A DNA stretch of 64,000 nucleotides from an uncultured Clostridia bacterium (lineage in GTDB: Bacteria; Bacillota; Clostridia; Christensenellales; Pumilibacteraceae). The stretch's first letter is position 1. Every line of letters begins with the position of its first letter. The translations under genes were made by a program, and so were the position numbers. The DNA lies in assembly GCA_947175195.1 (NCBI GenBank), contig CAMWLQ010000001.1:186001-250000 (forward strand), read 5' to 3'. The notes under the pieces were generated by a model. It did not search any database. It had not been told where the DNA came from and saw only the letters and a program-made list of their open reading frames with translations. Positions 51,005 to 59,328 of the stretch are shown piece after piece.

Positions 51005-52002
51005 TATTCTCTTAATTGTTGTATAAGTATGTCCCTATTCCATAATGTTATTGGTTTTTTACTTTCTTTTGCCAGTGTAATTGCAGAAGTTTGAAAATAA
51101 TTATTAGTTATTACCATTCCTTTTGTGAGGTTATAATGTTCAAAACCACCAAGAACTTCTTGAACCGCCCGTAAAGACACTTTTTTTGAATATCGTTTTA
51201 ATTGTATTCCAATCCTTTCTGTTCCAGTAGTAATAATAAGGTCAATTCCCCAGTCCCCCGACGTAGGTGTTCTATATGTATTGTAACCTTTCCGTTTAAA
51301 ATATTGTTCCATATATTTCTCAAATTGTTCGCCAGTCATATTATCTACTTTTTGAATGGGGGTCATCGTCGTATTTTGCATTGTTTTATTTTGTTGCGTT
51401 TTTTTCCTTTGATATACCTCCGACAAATAATCCCATTGCGCCACACAATCACGCACGTTTTGTTCTCTATAATTTCTTTCTTGTTTGTAAATCGTTTTTT
51501 CTAAATCTATATCTTGCATACGCGTTTCGGGATATGACACCGACTCAATAACAATATTTTTAATTACATTATCATCATTAACATTGATATTCTCGTCAAA
51601 GTTACATGTATAAGTAGTATCCGTTTGACGTTTTCTATTCACTCTTTTTCTCCGTCTTGGAACAAAAACAGTCATAACAAATGTAATGATTGGCATAAAT
51701 GATAAAACCATTGATATAACAATAAAATAAAATATTATTTTCGATATACTGTCACCATATATACTATCACTATATATACCAATCAACAAACCATATCCAA
51801 TAATACTATTGACAAAAAGAAATAAACTAATTATTAATAGCGCAATAAACCGTTTAGAATGCTTTTTGCAAAACTCTGTTTGTTGTGTAATATTCTTTGC
51901 TCCAAACTTGTTTAATTTATAAAGAACTATGACAGCATAAACAAAAACTATATAAATCAATATAGCGACAATAATGCCATATGTTAGTAAAAAATTTTTC
52001 AT
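51004..52002 (-). CDS. Membrane-anchored Mrr-type restriction endonuclease
   Basis: A 332-residue protein: three TM segments (about 4-27, 53-75, 86-112), a strongly basic stop-transfer stretch (RRRKRVNRKR) that keeps the rest cytosolic, a polar helical linker, and a C-terminal Mrr_cat domain. The domain reads GEQFEKYMEQYFKRKGYNTY, then the PD-(D/E)xK core GDWGIDLII...GIQLKRY, then VQEVLGG and GMVITNNYF. The catalytic Glu, Asp and QxK are all visible, so the nuclease is probably active. Start ATG 52002 follows GGAG with a longish gap; an ATG at 52029 overlapping the previous gene is possible. AT-rich. Confidence 0.82.
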   Translation of the reverse strand: MKNFLLTYGIIVAILIYIVFVYAVIVLYKLNKFGAKNITQQTEFCKKHSKRFIALLIISLFLFVNSIIGYGLLIGIYSDSIYGDSISKIIFYFIVISMVLSFMPIITFVMTVFVPRRRKRVNRKRQTDTTYTCNFDENINVNDDNVIKNIVIESVSYPETRMQDIDLEKTIYKQERNYREQNVRDCVAQWDYLSEVYQRKKTQQNKTMQNTTMTPIQKVDNMTGEQFEKYMEQYFKRKGYNTYRTPTSGDWGIDLIITTGTERIGIQLKRYSKKVSLRAVQEVLGGFEHYNLTKGMVITNNYFQTSAITLAKESKKPITLWNRDILIQQLRE

Positions 52003-52019
52003 ATGTTGTATAATCTCCG

Positions 52020-52766
52020 CTAAATGCATTTTTCTAAGATTGCTTTCAATTCATTCTGCGCATTTACAGTCTGCTGTTCCGTTGACAGTAAAATTTCATG
52101 CAATTCTGAAACTGACTTAGCTCTATCTATGTTTTTAGAAAATGCATCTAACTCTCTTGCCGCTTGCTTACGTTGTTCAGTCACTGCCCTAACCCATGAC
52201 ACAATAAATTGCGATATTTTTTCAATTTTCACACTCAATGTAGAATCATTATGACATTGTTGGGCTGCTGATTTATAACCTGTATTTATAAATATCATCA
52301 TCTCAGTTGTCATTTTTACCAATAAATTCATATTGCATGGGATATAATTAAAAAGTTGCATTTTATGAGCTGCGGTTAATAATTGTTCTCTAAGCATATC
52401 CATTTCTAAATTGTATAGTAACAAATCTTTCCCTTCTACTTTGTCATTAACAAGAATGTTTAATGGTTTTTTTAAGCTACTATACTGTGTTATGCCATCA
52501 CATATATCAGCTAACATAATTTGTTCGCTACGAATATTGTCCTTTATTTCTCTTTTTGTAGAAGCAAGCGTATATTTCTTATTTTGCAAAACAGCTATTA
52601 CACCTAAAACAATCGCGGCAATTCCACTAACCCAGCCGCTAATTGCTGTAAATATATTCGCACCACAGTTATTATATAAGCAAGCAAGTAAAACATTCAC
52701 AGCACATAAAATGACTGCTAAAATAGTTAGAGAAACCCATAGCGCTATATACTTTCCTTTGTTCAT
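52020..52766 (-). CDS. Two-TM helical membrane protein, cassette partner
   Basis: A 248-residue protein: two TM segments (about 6-30 and 38-60), then a 185-residue cytosolic all-helical region (KREIKDNIRSEQIMLADICD...). No enzymatic motif is seen and I do not know the family. It is directly upstream of the Mrr-type gene (ends overlap its possible first codon). Both are AT-rich and flanked by normal-composition genes, so the pair looks like one acquired unit. The start ATG 52766 has no strong SD. Confidence 0.7.
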   Translation of the reverse strand: MNKGKYIALWVSLTILAVILCAVNVLLACLYNNCGANIFTAISGWVSGIAAIVLGVIAVLQNKKYTLASTKREIKDNIRSEQIMLADICDGITQYSSLKKPLNILVNDKVEGKDLLLYNLEMDMLREQLLTAAHKMQLFNYIPCNMNLLVKMTTEMMIFINTGYKSAAQQCHNDSTLSVKIEKISQFIVSWVRAVTEQRKQAARELDAFSKNIDRAKSVSELHEILLSTEQQTVNAQNELKAILEKCI

Positions 52767-52947
52767 CCTAATTCTTCCACCTTTTGCTTAAAATTTTTTG
52801 ATTAATATTCGTTCCAAATGACCACTTGGTATTTTCAATATGTGTCATATGTTATAATTTTCTTTTACCTTTTCTATTTAAAACTCTGTTATAACATAGC
52901 ACAAAATCTTTTATACTCTAATCGTTGTACACATGTTAGGCGCAATA
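52767..52947. other. AT-rich intergenic region upstream of the cassette
   Basis: 181 bases, markedly AT-rich, with no ORF. It must hold the cassette promoter, but no clean -35/-10 pair stands out to me. No att-like direct repeat or tRNA is seen. Confidence 0.5.
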
Positions 52948-53892
52948 TTATGCTCCTGCGTCGATGTTCTTTTTCATCAGCTCGGCGAGTTGGAGATACT
53001 TTTTGATTACGGGCGAATCGGTGTATTTGGAGTATTCGCGCAGGTCAACAATTAACTCTTTAAGTTCGTTTACGTCGCGGCTTTTTACTACCTGCTCGGT
53101 GCGAGCGGCGGCGTTCCAGTTCATAAGATTTGTCGATTCGGGATAGCAATTCAACAGCGCGGTCGAGTATTCGCACACAAAGTCTACGTCGCCCTTTGCC
53201 ATGCGCTTTTCGAATACCTCGAATATATAATTGCGCCGCAAATCCATAAACGGCTTGTACCAGCCTAACAGCTTGTCCGCGCCGACAAGCTCTGCCTCGT
53301 CGCCTATCAGCATAGAGCCTTCCACCTCGCACGCCTCTTTATAAATCTTTTCCTCGTGCAGCATGGCAAAAAGCTTTTCGTCGTACTCCTCGTCCACGGG
53401 CTCGTTGGTCGCGTCCAAATAAAAATAGTACGTGTACCACAGCGCGCGCAAGTCCTTGAAAAGATTGCACACGCAGTACACCGCCGCGTACAGCGAAAGG
53501 CTGTCTATCGGCTGCCTATCGTCGGGCGGTATCACGCCGTTAAGCACAAGCTTATCAAACAGCGGCGAGCCGTAATCGTATTTGATAAAATACTTGCCGC
53601 CGCGCTCGTACCACCTGCCGCCCACCGCCAATACGTCGTTGGACGCCGCGGTATGTACAAATTCGGGCTTGCCCGCCTCGTAGTCGGGGTGGCGTTCGGG
53701 CTCTATCAAAAAGCAAATACCGTACTCGAAAAGCGTATTGCTCGGCTTTGCCGCATACTCGGGATAAACCGCGCACGCAAAGCAGTACAAATTGAACAGC
53801 AGCTCGCGCTTTAACTCGTACTTTAGGTCGCTGTCGCCCACGCGTTCAAACGTTGGCTCGAATAATTCTTTTATTGTTTGCAAAACTTCCAT
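52948..53892 (-). CDS. Hypothetical protein, 314 residues
   Basis: A soluble, Tyr/Phe-rich, acidic, mostly helical protein without signal peptide or TM segment. No catalytic motif recognised. It starts 6 bp after the GNAT gene stop and lacks a clear ribosome site, so it is probably translated by coupling. Normal base composition. Function unknown. Confidence 0.7.
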   Translation of the reverse strand: MEVLQTIKELFEPTFERVGDSDLKYELKRELLFNLYCFACAVYPEYAAKPSNTLFEYGICFLIEPERHPDYEAGKPEFVHTAASNDVLAVGGRWYERGGKYFIKYDYGSPLFDKLVLNGVIPPDDRQPIDSLSLYAAVYCVCNLFKDLRALWYTYYFYLDATNEPVDEEYDEKLFAMLHEEKIYKEACEVEGSMLIGDEAELVGADKLLGWYKPFMDLRRNYIFEVFEKRMAKGDVDFVCEYSTALLNCYPESTNLMNWNAAARTEQVVKSRDVNELKELIVDLREYSKYTDSPVIKKYLQLAELMKKNIDAGA

Positions 53893-53898
53893 AATTTT

Positions 53899-54579
53899 CT
53901 ATTCCTTGTCCGCGCTTATCCAGTACGTAAAGCCGCGACCCTTTGTCAGCCCCAGCTTTTGCTGCAAAGCCATACTCGCGGGATTGTCCGTATACACGTC
54001 GCATACGGGTATGCGCCCGAACGTCATTACGTACGTTATTAAAAACTTTTCGAGCGCCGCCGCTATGCCCCGCCGACGGAACGGCTCGAACACCTCTAAC
54101 ATTCCCATGCTGCCGTCGCCGTGCCTGCCTATAAACCCCGCAAGCTTGCCGTTAGCTATCGCGCCGAATATGCCTTTTGTCCGCATAATGCCCTCGATAC
54201 GCTCAACCGTATATCCGCCGCCCGGGTTGTGGTAGGCGTCCAGCACGGTAGACGCAAGGCTGGGCGCAAGCCGCTTTATTTCCACGCCGTCGATAATATC
54301 GGGCAGCGGCGGCATAGGATTGAGATAAGCATAGGTATAGCACGGGTTTTGCGCGATACCCTCGGGCGCGCCTATCAAGCACACGTCGCCGCGTATGCCG
54401 TACTTATCCGCATAACGCGTATAGTCACGCTCGTCGGCAAACACGCATTTGTACCACTTGCCCATGCTTATAACCGCGGCGGTAGGCTCGTCAATAACCA
54501 CCTCGGCGTTTTCGTTATTCAGCGCGTCCTCTATGACCGCGCGTTCCACGGCGTACTTGCCGTCATCGAACATCTTCAT
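53899..54579 (-). CDS. GNAT family N-acetyltransferase
   Basis: A 226-residue protein. The GNAT core is in the second half: strand GKLAGFIGRHGDGSMGMLEV, acetyl-CoA loop EPFRRRGIAAALEKFL (RxxGIA) and CDVYTDNPASMALQQKLGL. The first about 95 residues form an extra N-terminal region as in two-domain GNATs (DUF5613-like); substrate unknown. The start ATG 54579 is 9 nt after a -10 box, giving a leader of only 2-3 nt. It heads an operon with the next hypothetical gene. Confidence 0.88.
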   Translation of the reverse strand: MKMFDDGKYAVERAVIEDALNNENAEVVIDEPTAAVISMGKWYKCVFADERDYTRYADKYGIRGDVCLIGAPEGIAQNPCYTYAYLNPMPPLPDIIDGVEIKRLAPSLASTVLDAYHNPGGGYTVERIEGIMRTKGIFGAIANGKLAGFIGRHGDGSMGMLEVFEPFRRRGIAAALEKFLITYVMTFGRIPVCDVYTDNPASMALQQKLGLTKGRGFTYWISADKE

Positions 54580-54588
54580 AACAAAATA

Positions 54589-54617
54589 AGTTTACACTGC
54601 CGATTGCGAATTGTCAA
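54589..54617 (-). promoter_or_regulatory. Near-leaderless promoter of the GNAT gene
   Basis: TTGACA (54612-54617), 17-bp spacer, TAAACT (54589-54594). Nine bases separate it from the ATG. Confidence 0.7.
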
Positions 54618-54637
54618 GTATATGTGCCGCAAACAAA

Positions 54638-54663
54638 ACGGCACCGCAGTTTTGCAGTGCCGT
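54638..54663 (-). terminator. Terminator of the Q/A-rich membrane protein gene
   Basis: Stem ACGGCACCGCA/TGCAGTGCCGT with one mismatch and a GTTT loop, 13 bp after the stop, followed by TTTTGTTT on the minus strand. Confidence 0.8.
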
Positions 54664-54676
54664 AGTTGACTTTTGA

Positions 54677-55828
54677 TTATTTCTTTGTGGCAGCGGACAT
54701 AGCCTTGAGCAGTTTGCTAAGCGCCTCGTTAAGCCGCTTTTGCTGTTCGGGCGTTTTGTTTTCCGGTTTGGAGCGTTCCTTTTGCAGCAGCGTTGCCACG
54801 TCGCGCATTGTTTCGCGCGGTGCGCCCTCGCGGGAAATCTTTTCTATTTGCGCTATAACGTCGTCCGCGGACGATCCGCCCGTAGCGCCTGCAGTCGGTT
54901 TTGCTTGAGCCTGTTGAGCTTGCGCTTGTGCCTGAGCCTGAGCTTGTGCCGCGGCTTGCTGCGCTTTGGCTTGAGCAATCGCCTCCTCGCGCGCCCTGCG
55001 GCGAATTTCCTCGTCGCTCTCCTGCGGAGCGTCAGCCATTACAGCCACAGGCTCTTCGTAAGCATTTGCATTGCCGTACGCGGCTTGGGGCTCGGCGTAC
55101 ATGGGTTGTTCGTTATAGACCTCCGCTTGAGGCTCGGCATACGCGGCTTGCGGCTCATATGTGTTGGCTTGCGGCTCGTACGTTTGAGCGTTGTATGCGG
55201 ATTGCTGTTCGTAAGCGGGCTGTGCGGCTGCCGGCTGTTCTTGTTCGACACCGCCGTGCTGATCGCCGTCGATGACGGGCGCGAACTTGCCGTAGGTCTT
55301 GACCGCGCCGCCGTACACTACCTTGCCGATAATGCCGCCGATCAATGTAAGCAGTCCGCCCAATATATAAAGGAAAATGGGCGAAAGGTATATCGACATT
55401 GCCGCAAGAGCAGCGTCCGCAGGGGTTTTAGCCTCGGCAAAAAGCGGCACCAGTCCCGAAATCGGGGCGCAAATAAGCGTGGCGATAAGCGTAACCAGCC
55501 AAATCTTGGAAACAAGCGAATGTTTGAACGGCTCATCCACGCAAACCTGTTGTGAAACAAGCGTAGACGGCTTGACGTTGGTCATGCGCGCGGTCTTGTA
55601 CAAATTCTTGACCGATGCGGGCATGTTTTTCATTTGCACCACAGCCGTGTTGGGTTTTTGTACGGCGCGTTTCATATTGCCTTTAATCTTATTGAACGCA
55701 CCGCCGACAAGTCCCGCAATGAGCGCGACCGCAAACGCGACGATAACAACAGCCATAAGCACTATCAGCCACATATCGGCAGACAGCGTTAGCTGTTCGG
55801 TAAATAACTTACTGAGAAAATCCAGCAT
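54677..55828 (-). CDS. Membrane protein with Y/EPQA repeats and Q/A-rich tail
   Basis: A 383-residue protein. TM segments at about 20-42, 110-130 and 145-170. The rest is low complexity: imperfect repeats of YEPQA/AEPQA with tyrosines (about 195-270), a basic helix, an alternating AQ run (AQAQAQAQAQAQQAQAK, about 305-321), and a helical end rich in Lys/Glu/Arg. Family not recognised; membrane scaffold or adaptor is possible. Start ATG 55828 has GGAGAG upstream. A TATAAT at 55889-55894 with a poor -35 may be its promoter. About 150 bases between it and addA hold no gene. Confidence 0.65.
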   Translation of the reverse strand: MLDFLSKLFTEQLTLSADMWLIVLMAVVIVAFAVALIAGLVGGAFNKIKGNMKRAVQKPNTAVVQMKNMPASVKNLYKTARMTNVKPSTLVSQQVCVDEPFKHSLVSKIWLVTLIATLICAPISGLVPLFAEAKTPADAALAAMSIYLSPIFLYILGGLLTLIGGIIGKVVYGGAVKTYGKFAPVIDGDQHGGVEQEQPAAAQPAYEQQSAYNAQTYEPQANTYEPQAAYAEPQAEVYNEQPMYAEPQAAYGNANAYEEPVAVMADAPQESDEEIRRRAREEAIAQAKAQQAAAQAQAQAQAQAQQAQAKPTAGATGGSSADDVIAQIEKISREGAPRETMRDVATLLQKERSKPENKTPEQQKRLNEALSKLLKAMSAATKK

Positions 55829-56041
55829 TTTGCTCTCCTTTTTCCTCTTGTTATGCGGTCGCAAAACGACCTAACATACAAATCTTCTATTATAGTGTAA
55901 CATAAGATAATAAAAAAATCCACAGTTTTACAAAAGATTTTTGTTTTTATTTTCGTGTATTTACGCTGTTATTCGTTTTTTGTTGCGACGGCACGGTTTC
56001 GTTGCATTAAAATTTGCTCAACGACACTATTGTCGGATTAT

Positions 56042-59000
56042 TTACGGCTGTATCAGCTTGCCCGCGGCGAACGAATACAGCACCGCCTTCTTTACCTTGT
56101 ACGGCGTTACGCGCTCCACCGCCGCCGAGTACAGCTCCAGCTGCTTGCGGTAAGCGTTGTTGTTAAGCGACACGGGATTGCCAGTTTTGTAGTCAACTAT
56201 CGTAGCATTGCCGTCCTTGTCCACAATGAGCAGGTCGATAACGCCCTGAACAAGCACGTTGCCCGTTATCCCCTCGTCGCCGTACACCTGCGCAGCGGGA
56301 AGATTGACTATAAAGTACCGTTCCTTTGCTATAAACGCACTGCCTGCGGTCAGCTCCTTCATTGCCGCGACCGCCGTCGCTATTTCGCGCTCGTCAACAA
56401 GAGAGAAATTTTCGCAAGTCCGCCGCAGTTCGTCCATATCGAAATCGACAAAATCCGCAAGCTCCATCGCGCGGTGGTACGCCGTGCCGCGCAGCATACT
56501 CGCCGCACTGTCGCCGTTTTTGTCTTTTTCGTTTTTGTCCGTGTCGCGGTCGTCAACGGTAAGCACCTTTGTGTGAGCGGTATAGTCGCCCTCCTCCCAC
56601 TCGTCGTGCGCGACCGCGGTGACGCACGTCTTGACGGGCAGCGCGCATTTAAGGCGCAAGGCGTTATACTCCTCGACCTGCTTGTGCCGAGCGGACACCG
56701 CCGCCGCTATACTCCCGTCGTAGGGGCGCAATTCCTCGACGTCGCCGATAGGTACGGGCTTTACGTCTATCTTGTCGGGCGTGAGCCTGCTCAAAAAGTT
56801 CATCATGCACTTGCTGTCCTCGGGCGCGACGGGCGCGAACGCGCTTTTTTTGCCGCACACTATAAGCTCGCGCTTTGCGCGCGTGAGCGCAACGTAGAAC
56901 AGGCGCAACTCCTCCGCGCGTTGCCTATCCGAATAGGTAAGGTTTTCCACCATCCACGGCGCGGACTTTTTGAGCAAATGCGTGTCCTCGTCTGGGATTT
57001 TTACAAACACGCCGTTTTCGGAAATAAGCACGCGCTTTTCCTTGTCCGTATTGCTGAACTGCTTGTTGGTGTCGGCGACTATTACCAAATCGTACTCCAA
57101 GCCCTTGGACGAATGCATGGTGGTAATAGCCACTGCGTCGCCGCCGCCAGACGCGGACAGCTCTATATTATTGCCGTCAAAGTAGGTCAAAAACGCATGC
57201 ATATCGCAAGCGCGGTCGGCAGCAAAACGTATAAGCGCGTCCACCGCCGCGGCGCTGCCGCCCTGCTCGTACACCTGCTGAAAATAATCTATTTCCGATG
57301 TGATAAACCCGAGCACGTCGGCGCAGTCATGATTGATAGCAAAATCAACTATCTTGTCGCGCGCGGCAATGAATTTGTCCACCCTATCTTTAAGCTCGCC
57401 GTTGTAGGCGTTTACCTTTTGCCAAAACGCATAATTGACGCGTTGTCCCGACCCGATCGGCTTGACAAACGCGGCGCGGCACGCCGACTCGCCCTCGGCT
57501 GCAATGCGGGCAAGCTCCTCGTCCGAAAAACCGCCCATAGCCGAGCGCATTGCGGTATACAGCGCTATGTCGTCCAGTCGGTTGTCCGCACAGCGCAAAA
57601 TGTCCATAAGCGCGACAACCTCGGGGAATGACTTGGCGCTGCTGCGTTTTTCCAAGCAATACTTGACCGAGCGCCTGTCCAGCTCCCTGCCGAGCGCCAC
57701 GCAAAAGCGCGACTTGACCGAGCGCACAAGCACGGCGATATTGCCCACCTTGGGCGCGGGGCTGCGCGTTATGTATTCGAATATGCAGTCCGCCACAAGC
57801 TCGGCTTGGCTGTCGTCATCCACCGCGGCAACGGCGTCGGTAACTACCGAATATCCGTCGCGCTTTTCCTGACCGTTCCCCTCGCTCGGCACGGCAACGG
57901 TATCGATTTGCGTAGGCTCGTCATCACTCTCGTCCACTGCGTAAAACGCCGTTTTACCGTCCGTTATACTCTTATTTCCCCACACCAAACGCTGCGCGGC
58001 GTCGCTGTAATCCACGCCGCCAAAATCCTTTGTCATAACGCCGTCAAACACCGAATTGACAAAGTTTATAACAGCCTCCGACGAACGGAAATTGTCCGTG
58101 AGCGGAATGTGCGTGTAGTGCGGACTGGCTATCGCGCGCTTAAAATGCTCGGGCGAACAGCGGCGAAAGCCGTATATCGATTGCTTAATATCGCCCACCA
58201 CAAACATTTCCGCTCCCGCCGCCCTGAAACATTCGGCTATTGCCGACTGCAGCGGGTTGACGTCCTGAAACTCGTCTATAAACACGTACTTGATATTTTC
58301 GGTAATACCGCTCAAACACTCACTGTCGCGCAGCACGTTGTACGCACCGTGTTCGAGGTCGGAATAATCTATCTTGCCGAGCGATCTTTTGCGTTCGGCG
58401 TAACGCTGCAACGCGTCCGCCGCAACGGCGCGCAGCGCGAATGAATACGGCGCGCTCTCCACCGCCTTGGCGTTTTCCGTTTCGACAATAAACTCGCGGA
58501 ATTTTTTGCACCGCGTTTTCAAATTCTTATACTGCTCGTTAAGCTCGTCGGTATAATCGTGCCGCGCCTTGTGGCTGGTATACGTTATCGTGTCGGTTAT
58601 GCCGTCCATATAAGCGAGCATATCGTCGGCGCCCATGACGTGCTTTTCCATGCCAGCGGCGGCAAGGTCGAGCTTGAGCGCCGATATTTTTTTGGCAATA
58701 GCCTCGCGGCGTGACGTTACGATACCGTCGAGCTCGGCAAAGTACGCGTCGTCCGCGCGAGTATCGGCAAGGTATGCTTGCGGGTCGGGCATTGTTAGCG
58801 CAAACTCCAAAATGTCGCCCACCGCCGCCTTTACTCCGTCGTCGCTCCGACCCACGCAAAGCATGTCGTACATTGTCATAAAGCAGGGGTCGGCGGCGTT
58901 CCACGCGCACTCCACCGCGTCCGACACGACGCGCTGCTTGATTGCGTCCGCCTCACATTCCTCGCAAACCGCCGCGGACGGGTCGAGGTCGGCGGCAAAA

Positions 59001-59326
59001 AAGTACATGCGCACCAGCCGCTGACAGTAGCTGTGCAGTGTGCCTATATTGCACGCGGGCAAAAGCTCCAGTGCGTTTTCGGCAATCGCGCGGAACTTGG
59101 GGTCGGCTTTCAGCTCGTACAGCTTGTCGGTAAGCTTGACGCGCATATCAGCAGCCGACGCGCGGGTAAACGTTACAATAAGCATTTCGTCCAGCGAAAC
59201 GCCTTTTTTAAGCTTGTCTATAATGCGCGCTATCATTACGGTAGTCTTGCCGCTGCCCGCGCCCGCCGATACTATTATATTTCCGCTTGTCGTTATTGCG
59301 CGGAGTTGATTGTCGGTAAAAGCCAT
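56042..59326 (-). CDS. addA: Helicase-nuclease subunit AddA
   Basis: A 1094-residue AddA, the helicase-nuclease that processes double-strand breaks with AddB. UvrD-type motifs: Walker A VSAGAGSGKTTVM near residue 19-31, FIDEFQDVNPLQ (motif II), VGDIKQSIYGFRR (motif III), TMHSSKGLEYD (motif V), YVALTRAKRE (motif VI). The C-terminal RecB-type nuclease GVIDLLIV...IVDYKTGNP is intact. The frame extends to 59503, but ATG 59326 (MAFTDNQLRAI) is right: GGAGGAG at the end of addB precedes it. Confidence 0.97.
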   Translation of the reverse strand: MAFTDNQLRAITTSGNIIVSAGAGSGKTTVMIARIIDKLKKGVSLDEMLIVTFTRASAADMRVKLTDKLYELKADPKFRAIAENALELLPACNIGTLHSYCQRLVRMYFFAADLDPSAAVCEECEADAIKQRVVSDAVECAWNAADPCFMTMYDMLCVGRSDDGVKAAVGDILEFALTMPDPQAYLADTRADDAYFAELDGIVTSRREAIAKKISALKLDLAAAGMEKHVMGADDMLAYMDGITDTITYTSHKARHDYTDELNEQYKNLKTRCKKFREFIVETENAKAVESAPYSFALRAVAADALQRYAERKRSLGKIDYSDLEHGAYNVLRDSECLSGITENIKYVFIDEFQDVNPLQSAIAECFRAAGAEMFVVGDIKQSIYGFRRCSPEHFKRAIASPHYTHIPLTDNFRSSEAVINFVNSVFDGVMTKDFGGVDYSDAAQRLVWGNKSITDGKTAFYAVDESDDEPTQIDTVAVPSEGNGQEKRDGYSVVTDAVAAVDDDSQAELVADCIFEYITRSPAPKVGNIAVLVRSVKSRFCVALGRELDRRSVKYCLEKRSSAKSFPEVVALMDILRCADNRLDDIALYTAMRSAMGGFSDEELARIAAEGESACRAAFVKPIGSGQRVNYAFWQKVNAYNGELKDRVDKFIAARDKIVDFAINHDCADVLGFITSEIDYFQQVYEQGGSAAAVDALIRFAADRACDMHAFLTYFDGNNIELSASGGGDAVAITTMHSSKGLEYDLVIVADTNKQFSNTDKEKRVLISENGVFVKIPDEDTHLLKKSAPWMVENLTYSDRQRAEELRLFYVALTRAKRELIVCGKKSAFAPVAPEDSKCMMNFLSRLTPDKIDVKPVPIGDVEELRPYDGSIAAAVSARHKQVEEYNALRLKCALPVKTCVTAVAHDEWEEGDYTAHTKVLTVDDRDTDKNEKDKNGDSAASMLRGTAYHRAMELADFVDFDMDELRRTCENFSLVDEREIATAVAAMKELTAGSAFIAKERYFIVNLPAAQVYGDEGITGNVLVQGVIDLLIVDKDGNATIVDYKTGNPVSLNNNAYRKQLELYSAAVERVTPYKVKKAVLYSFAAGKLIQP

Positions 59327-59328
59327 AA

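Noticed and set aside
55955-57631. 558-residue plus-strand open frame
   Set aside because: It lies wholly antisense to addA, which has complete helicase and nuclease motifs. The frame is Arg/Val/His-rich without any recognisable domain, as expected for the complement of a high-GC third-position gene.
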